A DNA stretch of 64,000 nucleotides from Pholiota molesta (lineage: Eukaryota; Basidiomycota; Agaricomycetes; Agaricales; Strophariaceae). The notes beneath the pieces are model-generated. The model saw only the letters and a program-made list of their open reading frames with translations. It had not been told where the DNA came from and did no database searches. Below are positions 22,309 through 34,020 of this stretch, piece by piece; positions within the stretch are counted from its first letter, which is position 1, and the number at the start of each line of letters is the position of its first letter. The stretch spans positions 62,001 to 126,000 of the forward strand of contig JACGCK010000114.1 in NCBI GenBank assembly GCA_014925825.1, in the 5' to 3' direction. The position numbers were made by a program, and so were the translations under genes.

Positions 22309-25300
22309 ATGAGCTTGCTCCATGATTACTTCAACACACGGAACTTGCAGGCCTTTCGGCGCCTGCTCGACGGCCATCCCGAGCGTGGATCCACCGCCAC
22401 TTCGGCCTCGCCGTCGGGGGCGCCGGGCTCGAGCTACACGGGCGGCGGGGGCAAATCGTGGACGCGCAGCGGAGGAGGATCGGCGAGCGCGACTGCCCCT
22501 GTTTGCGACGTCAATGCCAGAGACTGGCTAGGGAGAACGGCACTGCACCTGGCCTGCAACGCGGTGGAGAACATCGAATACGTGCAGGCGCTCCTGAAGC
22601 ATCCCAGCGTGGACGTGAACCTCCCAGACACCGAGAGCCTTTGGACGCCGCTACACCGCGCGCTGTACGCCGCCAATCTGCCTGTCGCGTATGTGGTTTA
22701 TCTGGGATGAGCACTGTTACCGTTCCCTGACGTCATGTGGCATCATTCCACCAGCTTACTGCTCCTGCAACGGCCGGAGATCGACACCTCGCTGAAAGAC
22801 TTGGAGGGGTATACTGCATTCGACCTGTACAACTCGACAGTGAATGGAACGAAGCCAAGTGCAGGAGCTGTTAATGCGGAGCTGTATACATGGGGTGCTA
22901 ATCAGTATGTTATGTCCTTGGAAATTGTGGTACGATACTGACGGTATGGACGAACCACAATTATAGAAACGCCGCTCTGGGTCTGGCTGATGGAAACGAC
23001 AGAGCATACCCCGACCATGTTAACATACAATTCAAGGAAGCTCCCGCGAATTTAGCGAAATTGAGTGTGACCGCGCGGTTTTCTCCCGTCCGTGTTCGAC
23101 AGGTTCAGATGTCCAAATTACACACAGGTGCGTGAGATAGACAAGACGATTGAAACACACTTATCTCATACATCCCGCCGCAGTTGTTGTCACAGCAGAA
23201 AGCGAAGGTAATCTCCGGCTGTGTGGATTCGGAAGCGGGGGTCGGTGCGTCGCCCTTTCCTCCCGCATGCATCAGCCCCGCGTTAATAGCGTATTACAGC
23301 CTTGGTCCCGCCCAGCACACTCAATACAACCTCAACCCCCTCCCATCCTTCAACCTCGAGATACTCAGTGTAGCGTTGGGCCAAGACCACACCCTGGCGC
23401 TGACGAAAGCAGGCGAAGTGTATTCATGGGGTCTCAACCGCTTTTCGCAGCTCGGCTACATCGTCGAGCCCTCGAGCTTTGCCACTGGCCGTCTGGAAGA
23501 GCCCATTCAGAGCGTGCCGAAGAGGGTGGTGGGGCTTTTGAGGAAGGAGGTGGTGAGGGGTGTTGCTGCCAGCAAAAATGCATCGGCTTGCTGGACGAAG
23601 GATACAGTTTTTACGTGGGGCACGAATACTGGCCAACTTGGTATGTGATGTGAATAGGTGCTGTTCTTAGCTCTTTTTAACAGTTTTATAGGGTATGATA
23701 AGAATGCCCAGCCTGTTCAAATTACGCCACGCGCGGTTACGAAGTTCACAAACACAGTTGTTGAACTTGCTATGAGCGTATGTTATCCAATATATTGTCA
23801 TTAAGTTGATGCTTAGATAGTGTATCAATAGGATACTGTTTTGGTGGGCTTGCTCGTCACTCGACACGTCGAATGTATTTGGAACGACGTTCACTATCGG
23901 ATAAGGTGGGTTATACAATTTATCAAAGTGTCATGAAATTCACTCATTTTTCTTCAGTTTCCCAATGCATGCATTCCCATCCGGTATCGAACCCTACCGC
24001 CCCCCTCAATCCATCAGGGATTCGCTCATCTCGAAAGTGACGTGCTGCGACGATACCTTTGCCGCCTTGTCGCTGAACGGCGAGGTCTTCACATTTTCGC
24101 CTCCAAAGTCGACTGGGGACAACTTTTCGAGAGAGGGCAGGGCGTTTGCTCCGCAGAGGGTGTGGGCGCTGCGGAAGAAATTTAGTGCTGTCAAGGTTGG
24201 TTCTATTGTCATCTTCTTTGGTCTACGTCGATCTTCATAAACGTGGCCCTCGTCCTAGGATGTCGCCCTGGGGTCCGACGGGTCTATCATTATCTGCACG
24301 GAATCCGGGCATGTCTTCGTGCGGACCCGAAACACCAAGAGCGCGTCCGCGAAGGCCTTCAAATTCGAACGCGTGCCGTTCCTGCAACGCGTGACGCACG
24401 TCTGCGCGAACAGCACGGGCGCCTTCGGCGCGCTCCGGGTCGATTACACGCCCACGCCCATCGAGGTCGTCGGGAACACGCTCGCGCAGGATCTGAAGCA
24501 GGTCCAGCCATATCTGGACTTCTATCACGATGATGTTGAAGGCCTAACAGAGGCGCTCGTCGACGGGACACTAAGGGAGAGGCAGCGGTCACATGCCCTC
24601 CGGGACACGGTGTACCCGCAGCAATTCGACGACGAGCCGGAAGACGAGGGCATCGCGCGCGACATCGAGGATGTGCTCGAGCTGTGCGACGTCCTCGCCC
24701 GTGAGCACCGGATGCGGAAGCGGCACGGGGGGCGCATCGCGTACGAGGGCGTGCGGCTGCCGCACGGCGCGGACACGATGCTCCTCCTGCCGTCCGGGGA
24801 GGCGTTTCCTGTGCATCGCGTGCTCATGGCGGCGCGCTCGCGCGTCCTCGCCGCGGTCCTCTCGGGCGCTGGCGCAGTCGCGGATGCTGCGTCCGGTATC
24901 CGTGTTACGTTTCTATCACCGAAGGCTGGCGGGACACCTGGGGTGCCGAAGATATTCCGACTCGCGACATCCAGCACCCAGCCGCTCGCCGTGCTCATCC
25001 TGTTGCGGTACGTGTACTCCGACGAGCTGCTCGCCGTGTGGGACCGGCGAATCGGCACCGCCGTCGCGGCGCAGGCGGCAGGGGTCGGCGCGGACCTCGC
25101 ACAGGTGCGGGCAGAGCTGCAGGCGCTCGCGCGGCTGCTGGACCTGGCGGCGCTAGCGGAGGCGTTGCAGGCGCCCGTCAAGCGCGCGCCCCAGCCGACG
25201 ATGGCGGCGCATATGCGCGGCCTGTTTGTGACCGCGCAGGGGACGCCGTCGCGGGCGTCGCCGGTCGCGCCGGATGTGGTGCTCGAGTTCGCGGACCGGG

Positions 25301-27213
25301 AGGTGTGTGTGCATGCGGTGCTGCTGCGCGCGCGTTCGCCGCTGTTTGCGAGCTTCTTTGGGCTGGAGGAGTGGACGCGGAAGCGGTGGGATGCGGAGGG
25401 GGTGATTCGGGTGGATATGAAGCATCTCCAGGCGCATGCGATGGAGTTTGTCGTTAGGTTCATGTGTTGCGGTGCGGATGAGGAGATGTTCGAACATCTC
25501 GGTATGGGCATTTTCTATTTCTTATCTCCTCTTTTATTGATGAGCGATGCAGATTTCATAACTTCGGCGGAGGAGTTAATTCGGTTCATGTTCGAGGTGC
25601 TTGCGGGAGCGGTATGTCAATTTCATCTTACACTATACAATGTATTCATGGCAATCACTTCATCCCAGAACGAACTCCATCTAGACCGTCTCCTTCTGCT
25701 ATGCTCCGCTGTGATTCTGCAGCAAACCAATATCGGTAACGCATGCTACATTCTCGCCGACGCGACGCACTACCGCATCCAACCGCTCATCGCCAAGCTG
25801 CAAGAGTACATCTGCGTCAACCTCGAAACATTCCTTGAATGCCGTATCCTGGACGAGATCCCGTACGCGCTCGTGAAACAGTTGTCGAAGTTCACGCGCC
25901 AGCGCCAGACGGACAAGTCGCCGTTCTCGAGAGGCGATGCGTATATCAAGACCGTGCTGGACAAACATGCGGAGTGGTTGGCGTTGCAGGACCTTCCTCA
26001 GCCGACTTTGAGGCATACGAATACTTTCAGGAAGGAGGTTTCTTCTGCGAGGTTGCCACCTGTTACACCTATCAAGAAGTCGATTTCGAGCACCTCTTCT
26101 GCGTCTGGGGTCGCTTCTTCTCATACGCTACGTCGACCGCCATCTGGGGACGATATCTTCCTCATGGACGAACCGGAATTGCAGAGTGGTTCTAACAGAC
26201 CTTCCGATACGAATCCTGTGTGGAAAGCCCAAGGACCTGCACCAAGGTACGGCTTCTCTCAGCGTGATTTCCATTATGTGCCCAACTCATCCATACATAG
26301 GGTGGATATGAAGGCGGTCATGGCGGAGGCAGCCGCAGCCGCAGCACATAGTCAATCTCCATCTGTGCGTCCTCCAGGCTCATCGCGAGCGAGCGCCTCC
26401 AAAGCGCCAATACCCCGTCCTAGCGAGGCCTCAACGCCCACCAAAGGCTCGCCGAGGACCGACGCGCCACTGACCTGGCGGGCGATTCCTAAGCCAAATG
26501 TGGAGGCCATTGGGACGCGCAGCGAGGTGCCGCCGGCTCAGCGCACCCCACCTGCTGCGACATCGACCTCTGCGGTCGGGCCGGTGAAGGGCATGCTGAG
26601 CGGTACGCGCCCGCCTGCGTCGCCATCCCCAGCACGCCAAAGGGAGGCCAGTCCGCCGCGACGCCTGGTCTTGGGCCTGTTATTACGCCGACGCGGCAGG
26701 CGTCGTCGTCCAAGGGCAGTTCGTCGCAAGTTCGCAACGTTGTGTGAGTCTACTTTTTTTCCTAATTACAAATCGGTATTTATACTGTCGTCCAGTGGTG
26801 GAAAAGCATGGACATTGCCACCAGTACAACCGATTGCGGCGCCCTCGCCGCCCTCGCGCGGGATGTCGTTCGTCGCCATTCAGTATTCGCAACAAGAGCA
26901 AGTCACGCCCGTCAAAGACAAACGATCGCTGCGCGAGATCCAAGAAGAGGAACACGCCCTTCAGGAAGAGGCGGACTTCCTCAAGTGGTGGACGGCCGAG
27001 GAGGAGCGGGTGCAGCAAGAGGCTCTCGCCCTCGCGCAGTTCCAGAACACACTCAACAAGAAACCGCCACCTAGAAAAAATAGACAGAAACAGAAAGTAG
27101 ACACAGTGCCTTCTGGTTCTGGATCGCAGCCGAAGGACCAGGCTGGCTCGTCGGCGCAGATACCACCTAGAAAACCACGCAAACCACGGCAGAAGAGCAC
27201 GACGGACTCGTGA
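22309..27213 (+). CDS. Ankyrin-RCC1-double BTB protein (IBtk-like)
   Basis: Starts at ATG 22309 (MSLLHDYFNTR). Domain order: ankyrin repeats (DWLGRTALHLACNAVENIEY, then WTPLHRALYAANLPVA, then DLEGYTAFDLYN), RCC1 repeats (AELYTWGANQ, GEVYSWGLNRFSQLGY, TVFTWGTNTGQLGY), a first BTB (MLLLPSGEAFPVHRVLMAAR), a second BTB (VVLEFADREVCVHAVLLRAR) with a BACK-like stretch, a long Ser/Pro-rich region, and a C-terminal charged helix with SLREIQEEEHALQEEADF and FLKWWTAEEERVQ. This is the architecture of the human Btk inhibitor IBtk and its fungal relatives, which act as Cullin-3 ubiquitin-ligase adaptors; the Cul3 role is inferred. About 1,450 residues. A likely one-base deletion near 26632 shifts the frame between PPASPSP and a TPKGGQ segment; the unspliced frame stays open to the C-terminus (see findings). 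The 3' end converges on HSP78. Confidence 0.87.
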
Positions 27214-27337
27214 TACACGCTAATTATGCCTCTATCTTTATACATATTCTATGCTACACTATGTACATGGTAATTACAACTATGTGAAAATGCTGAGTGG
27301 TGGGTGGAGTTACGGAGGCCCGTAATGTTGCTTTTTT

Positions 27338-30300
27338 CTATGCCGTTTCATCGGTGAGTGGGGGCTCCTCTTCTGGGTTCACCTCCGAGGCGGGGTTGGC
27401 CAGCGTCGGATCAGGCTCGTGGTTGTCCTTGATGTCCAGCTGGTCATCGGTAACCCGAATTTTGACCGTGTCCCCATCGCGAATCGTGCCCCGGAGCAGC
27501 TTCCTCGCCAACGGGAACAGCACATCCGTGCGCACCACTCGCGCGATCGCCCGCGCGCCATACACGTCCGAGTAACCATGCTGCATGAGCCACTCGCGCG
27601 CTTTGTCGTCCACGTCGAGCGTGATGCGGCGGTGCTTCAGGCGCTCGGCGACGTCGTCCAAACGGAGAGAGACGACGCGGAGGATGGAGTTGCGCGAGAG
27701 CTTGTTGAAGACGAGCATAGAGTCGAGGCGGTTGAGGAGCTCCGGGGGGAAATACTCGGCGGTGCGTGCGAGGACTTCCTGCTTGGCGTCTTCGCTGACG
27801 ATGCCTGTCTCCTTGTCAGATGCCGTTGGGTCGGCAAGGATGTCGCTGCCGAGATTGCTCGTCAGGCAGATGATGGTGTTCTACGCGTGTTGCTGCATTA
27901 GCTGAAGAGAACGCTGTACCATAGAAAGAATTATACCTTGAAATCTACTTTGCGGCCTTGACTGTCCGTAATCGTTCCTTCATCCAGAATTTGGAGCAGA
28001 ATCATCGATACGTCCTATCAAACACAATGAGCTACGAATCATCGAAACAAAAACATATCAACAAACCTTGTGCGCCTTCTCCAGTTCATCGAGCAAGACC
28101 ACGGCTGCAGAGCAAATACATGATAATCAGTGTCTAGATGATCCAATTCATGGATCCACCGACCGTAAGGCTTCCGGCGGACAGCCTCCGTCAATTGCCC
28201 ACCCTCTTCAAACCCAACGTACCCAGGCGCAGCGCCGATCAAGCGCGAAATGGTATGTCGATCATGATACTACAGTGCGACCCCTTGAGTAACAATTCTA
28301 CCTGATTTTTCTGGACAAGCAGGCTGACTCACTTCGGACATGTTGATGCTGATCAAGCCCCGTTGTTCGTCGTTGTACAAGAACGAAGCGAGCGCCTTGC
28401 AGAGCTCTGTCTATAAAGGCGGAATACGGGTCGTTGGCATCACAAGCTACGCAAACACCATGGGAAGACGGCATACCTTGCCTACACCGGTAGGGCCCAA
28501 GAACAGGAAGGACGCCGTGGGTCGATTGGGCGCTTGCAGCCCAGCCCTGGATATCCGCACCGCATCGCTGACCGCCGCCACCACATGGTCCTGGCCCACA
28601 ACGCGCTGCTGCAGCGCCTGCTCCATCTACCACAGACCAACCAATGAGCCCGACGATCCAACAAAAATAAAACGAAAAAATCACGGCGTACATGCACAAG
28701 CTTATCCCGCTCCCCCTTCAGCAGATTCTGCACGGGGATGCCCGTCGCGCGCGCCACGACGCGCGAGATGTCGCTCGACGTGACGCGGTCGTGCAGCACC
28801 ATGCCGAGCGGGCTCTCGTCGTGCGCCTCCGCCTCCTGCTCCGTCGGAAGCGCCCGCTCCAGCTCGGGGATCGTTGCGAAGCGCAGGCGCGACGCGAGCT
28901 CGTACTGCCCCGTGCGCTGCGCAACCTCGAGCTGGTGCTTCGCCTCCTCGAGCTTGCGCTTCGTGTCCTTGATCTTCTGCAGGCGCTCGCGTTCTGGGGA
29001 AAGCGAAAGGAACACAAATACGCGTTAGCGACAGCGTGGCGTGGCGCTGCATGGCGCCTCCCAAAAATCAAAATCAGAAAACGCACCCGCTTGCCACACC
29101 GCAGTCAGCGCACTCGCCTCCTGCCGCTTCACCAACAAGTCGTTCTCCACCTTCGCGCGCCTTTCCACGCTGAAGATGTCCGTCTCCTTCTTCAGGCTCT
29201 CCAATTCGATCTGCGCGGTCACGATCTCCCGGTCGAGCGCCTCCAGTTCGTCGGGCTTCGACTCCTGCGCGAGCCGCAGCGCGGACGCCGCCTCGTCCAC
29301 GAGGTCGATCGCCTTGTCCGGGAGGTAGCGGTCGGAGATGTAGCGCGCGGAGTACACGGCGGCTGCGGGAGGGGATGGGAAGTGAGGGGTGGGTGTGATG
29401 AGTATGGCGGCAACGCGACTGGGTGCGGGGCTTACCGGTGACGAGCGCGGCGTCGGAGATCTCGACGCCGTGGTGCACCTCGTATTTCGGCTTGAGCCCG
29501 CGGAGGATGGAGATCGTGCTCGCGACCGTGGGCTCGTCGATCTTGACGGGCTGGAACCGCCGCTCGAGCGCGGCGTCCTTGCCGATCGTCTTGCGGTACT
29601 CGTCCGCTGCGGATGGATAAAGAGTCACGGTCAGAGAAAGGGTGCGCGCGTGTGTGGAGATTCGCTGGGGGGGACGTACGTGTCGTGGCGCCGACGAGCC
29701 GGAGCCCCTTAGCGAGGGCGGGTTTGATCATCTGGCCGGCGTCGATGCTGCCTTCGGCTTTGCCGAGGTTGAAGAGGGTATCTGATTTTTTGGATTGAGG
29801 ATTGGAAGAGGAAGGAGGAAAGAGAGAAAGGATACGTACGAACTTCGTCTATGAAGCAGATGATGTTCTCGCTCTTTGGAATATATACACCAATCAGAAT
29901 TGTATTGTATACGGGAACGAAATGGCATTTACCTCGGCTTCAATATCACGCAAAAGCGCCTTGAACTTCTCTTCGAACTGGCCTCTTATCCCAGAACCTG
30001 CCATGATTGCTGATAGGTCGATTGAAACCACGCGTTTGTGATGCAGAGACTAAAAGAACTGTCAACATGCGAAATTGAACAGAAGGATTCGCGCTGATAA
30101 AGTACCTCTGGGACTTCTTTGGCGACTATTCTGCTTGCTAGGCCTTCTAAGATAGCAGTTTTTCCGACACCGGGGGGACCAATGAGCTGAGGATTTTTGT
30201 TGAACGAGTTTTATCAATGGGAAGAGCAATAGGGAAGAGACGTACCACGGGGTTCGACTTCGTTCTCCGCGATAGGACTGGAAATTTGGATTTAGATTCC

Positions 30301-30846
30301 GTCTTCAGGGTGTTCAAGATCATTTAACTCACTTTGAATTGTGCGTCGGATTTCTGTAACAGAAAACGTAAACTCGACGGAAATTTCATCACAAACTACA
30401 TTCACGTACCCTCATCTCTCCCAATGGTTGGGTCCAACTTCCCTTCCCTCGCCAACTCTGTCAGATCCACGCTCTACAGCAGCAAACAAATCAAGACATC
30501 ATCGATACGTCGAAGAATCCAACTGCCAACGCACATATTCCTTTAAAGCTTCGCCCTTCTGATGTTGCGGGCCAAGACTGAATCCAGGAAACCCTTTACC
30601 GCCTCCACCACCAGCGCCGTTAGCGTACCCTCGCAGACTCTGCACGCCCCCTCGGAGCTCGACGCATGCGGTCGGAACGACGAGGAGCGGGCCTGGACGC
30701 GTTCGTGTGCGTGCATATTGCAGTCCGCTCCTTCTAGTGGTATGTTGGCTTGTGCATAGAGATGATAGCGGGCGGGTGCGCTGGACCAGAGAAGCATGAC
30801 GAGCAGCTGCTGGGCGCAGGCTGCGTAGAGATTGGATGCTGGACAT
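27338..30846 (-). CDS. HSP78: Mitochondrial Hsp78 (ClpB-type AAA+ disaggregase)
   Basis: Starts at ATG 30846 with an Arg/Ser-rich presequence ([20 protein letters not shown]) typical of mitochondrial import. The short N-terminus lacks a full Clp-N domain, as usual for Hsp78. The first AAA module shows Walker [11 protein letters not shown] near 30170, an FIDEV Walker B near 29855 and a GATT sensor. The middle domain is a long coiled coil (29350-28750). The second AAA module has GPTGVGKTELCKAL near 28490, [13 protein letters not shown] near 28070, and the C-terminal D2 small domain with [10 protein letters not shown]. It ends LTDETA at 27338. Many short introns fall in phase. The hexamer threads aggregated matrix proteins together with mitochondrial Hsp70. 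Fragments of this gene occur rearranged at 16.3-17.1 kb. It converges with the BTB gene, with 124 bp between stop codons. Confidence 0.93.
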
Positions 30847-30904
30847 CGTGGACTTGAGTGTTGTTACGTAAGTATGACAGTTAGTAAGTCAATATGCGAG
30901 AGGG

Positions 30905-31440
30905 TCAGACGACGTTCAGGCGTCCTCCGTAACGAAAAGGTCGGTGATATGCATGGATGAAAATACCAGAAATTTCGAGGCACGTCGCGACGTCACTCAA
31001 CACAATTCCCAGACATAGCGGATCGCCGGTAAGCACCGTCGGTTCGCACGGCCCGGGCACCCCCAAACTCTCCCAGTTCCCAGTCGTGAAGTCCTCATCG
31101 CGTTCCACCGCAACACCGCTCCTCACCATGGCCTGTCCGCCCTCCAGACGTGCCGATACGACGATCCCGCCTCCCGCGCCGACAATGCTCGCTCGGCCGC
31201 AAGTCCATTTCCTGCCCAGATCCGTTGCCCAGACATCTGCGACGTGGAATCGATGACGACGCCACGCGCAACCAGCACTTCACCGCGGTCTGTCACTACC
31301 ACCAACCTCCCACCGTGCACAATAGGCAACACCCGACCACCATCGCCCTCTGCAGAGTCTAAACGATGATGCCCCGCGAAGCACCGCGGAACGGGCAGCG
31401 ACGACACATCCACCCGCCGCAGCGCGTACTTAGTGGCTGG
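30905..31440 (-). pseudogene. Unidentified coding remnant upstream of HSP78
   Basis: Minus-strand frames carry protein-like sequence in two registers: GGRLVVVTDRGEVLVARGV (about 31330-31260), then IVGAGGGIVVSARLEGGQAM continuing to PGPCEPTVLTGDP, with a stop near 30905. No splice pair joining them was found, so a frameshift is likely. The repeated GGxxVVV pattern suggests a beta-propeller remnant but I recognise no family. Part of it (PGPCEPTVLTG) was copied together with HSP78 pieces to 16.3 kb. Confidence 0.4.
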
Positions 31441-34020
31441 CAGACGATGTCTACCCTCTCACTGCAGCAGCCTGCGCGTGAGATCGCGTACGGCCACGGG
31501 CTGGGGCGCAGGAACAACGTACATCCTTACCTTCTTGCGTGTAATCTCAACTGACAACGTCTCGTCAGATGTCAATCGGCGTCGTTGCCCGCGGTGCCCT
31601 CCACCCAGCACCTATCCGCTACATCGAACATCCTCGTCCCTCGCCACCCGTCGCCATCTAACGCATCTACAGCTATCTACAGGGCTGTTCAATGTCTGCG
31701 ATGGTGCAGCGACGATGCCATGGCGCACCGCCGCCTGTCCGCCTGTACCAATCTCCAACTGTGCACGAGAGGTACCACCCACCATCGACGACGCTCTCGC
31801 TCCCACCTCCCTGTACCTTGCGCCAGCACGCATTGATTGCCCGACCCGACGCCTGGCCATCCACGACGACTCGGAATCGACGAGGCCCTGCGAAGCCCCA
31901 TGGGCGATTCGACGACGACAGGTTCACCGGGCACAGTGTTCGGTTGGCGGCTGGCGGACGATATCTACGTGAGCCGGCTTTCTTTTGTTCTGAATCTTGC
32001 TTACCTCCATCCGCTGCAGCAGGAACCGCCTTGCCACCCATCACCCTACCATTCCGACGGCGTTCGCGTCGTCCAAACCCCTCGACCGCCCGTAGTACGA
32101 TGCGCAGGGACATAACCGCCGCCGCCGACATCGACGACAAGAGGCGGGCAGACGATATCTACTATCTCACTGCAGCAGCCTGCGCGGGAGATCGCGTACG
32201 GCCACGGGACGACCCGCGGCGAGCGTTCGATCTTCAGATCGCACGGATCGTGGTCAACGGCCGCGCACAGCTGTCAGGTGTGTGTATCTCATCGCGTCTC
32301 CCCTCCTCTCAGCGTCACGCTCACAGCAGACAGCTATGCCACATGGGCGATATACGCACACCGGAGCAGAGTCAGCAACGGAACACGCCACTCACGGCGT
32401 GGGCTTGGACGACAACGGCTGGACGCGCGAGGGGGGAGGGGACGAGCACAACAGCGCGCAGCTGCAGGGAAGCATCGGTGAGCGTTAGATCACCTTCCTT
32501 CTACAGAAACTACTCACGGCGACTACCATATAGCCTTGAACACGAGACGACGACGCTGGATACGGGGTGGACGGCTACGACATGGCTTGGACGGAGCGGC
32601 TCATCTCGCGAGGATGAGGGGGCCGAGAGCACCGGTGCACGGCTGCGTGAGTGCTCAACGGCTTCACCGTGTACAGATTATTCACGATGATATAATATAG
32701 CCTTGAAGTCGATTCCGCCGGCCGACTTTCAATCAATGCCGAGCCGCAGGATCTCTAGCAGTGACGGAACTCAGCAGCGCGCAGACACCGACATGCAGGT
32801 CAGCAACGCGAGGATCGCCTTCGAGGACGAGACGGGCAACCTACTGGGTGCGGAACGACGAGAAGGCAAGAGACCTGCGAGGGTGCAGCTGAGGGCATCA
32901 GTAAGTGCAGCGCCGATGCGACCGTGCAGGAATGACTTACTGCCCTCACAGTCAACGCGCGCCGTACACACGAGTTGGCGGAGTCTGCGGGAGGGCGCCT
33001 CGTCCAAGCCCATGAACGATGATGCGAACGGCTCGGTATCTGATCATTCGCTCGTCTGTTGCACTTACCAACGAGACGACGACAACGAGCGAGATGACTG
33101 GTGGGATGGATGCGAGGACGGCGTCCGCGCTGCCTCGGGATATGGGTGAGTACGGTCATTAGAACATTCAAAGCTTTGACTTACATTAACTCTATCCAGC
33201 ATCGTGGCTGCCTGATCAGTCGCGCAAGGCACAGCGCCGGTGTATCGCGCATCATCGGCGACGACGAAACGCACATCTGTTCCACTTACCAACGAGGACG
33301 ACAACGAGCGCGCTGACCAGCCCATGGCGCCGATGGCATGAATGCGAGGATGGCGTACTTGCTGCCTCGGGATATGGGTGAGCACGTTTTATCAGAACGT
33401 TCGTAGTTTTGACTTACCATGAATTTATCCAGCACCGAGGCGCGCTGACCCAGTCGCTCAAGGGCACGGAGCCAGCGTATCGAGCATGATCAGCGACGAC
33501 AGCGCTATGGGTGGCGGCTAAGCAATATCACGGCCGCAGAGACCTACTCACTATGCATTCCAGATGAGCGTTGAAGCTCGAAGTGCTATCGGCTACGAGA
33601 AGACGCGGAGGGAAGATTATTCAGTACGGTGCGTACGCCCCACTGGAGAACCACGCTCACCTTATTGCCCGACGCAATCCACAACTTGTACGTGGCATGA
33701 AATGCGACGCTGTGCAGGCTACTGTAGCCGATGTAAGGTGCGACGCGTTAGTAATGAGGATTATCACTTAGGACTGACCACAACTCACTTGTAGGACAGG
33801 CGGACCACATCGCCATCGACGAGTGGGCGTACGGGCGGGTACGAGAGGAGGGCAACGCTGACCAGATGCAGCAGAACGGCCAGATAGAGTGAAGCGCCGA
33901 ACACGGCGAGATAGAGCGAGGAGAGAGGAGAGCAAGTGAGGAGAGCAGAGCAGAACAGAGTGGGATGAAGGAATGAGAGGAATGTCCGTAGTCTTATATA
34001 CTGCTTTGATAGACGTGTAC
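31430..34020 (-). repeat. GC-rich repeat block A with exon-like modules
   Basis: About 2.6 kb of GC-rich, purine/pyrimidine-biased sequence with internal repeats. A segment of about 78 bp at 31433-31510 recurs at 32142-32220 (both contain CAGACGATrTCTAC and CTCACTGCAGCAGCCTGCGCG). A unit ending GCCTCGGGATATGGGTGAG recurs at 33132 and 33363. Part of 31810-32020 matches block B near 62330-62560 in inverted orientation, including an intron-like GTAAGC...AG element. Read on minus, the block lies downstream of a TATA/CT-rich promoter at 33993-34000. No long ORF is convincing; it could be a degenerate gene family or a non-coding transcript. Confidence 0.55.
33993..34000 (-). promoter_or_regulatory. 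TATA box with CT-rich leader, heading repeat block A
   Basis: On the minus strand TATATAAG is followed by about 100 nt of CT-rich sequence (CATTCCTCTCATTCCTTC and similar), the usual core of a strong fungal promoter. The same TATATAAG plus CT-rich leader heads repeat block B at 61318 on the plus strand. Confidence 0.5.

Noticed and set aside
24525..25511. Long minus-strand ORF of 328 codons
   Set aside because: It is antisense to the BTB region of the ankyrin/RCC1/BTB gene. GC-rich codon bias leaves the opposite strand open; composition is Ser/Arg/Ala-rich with no domain.
31692..32690. Plus-strand ORF of 332 codons in repeat block A
   Set aside because: Low-complexity Arg/Ser/Thr/Pro composition, interrupted by repeat boundaries, and on the strand opposite to the TATA/CT-rich promoter and intron signals of the block.
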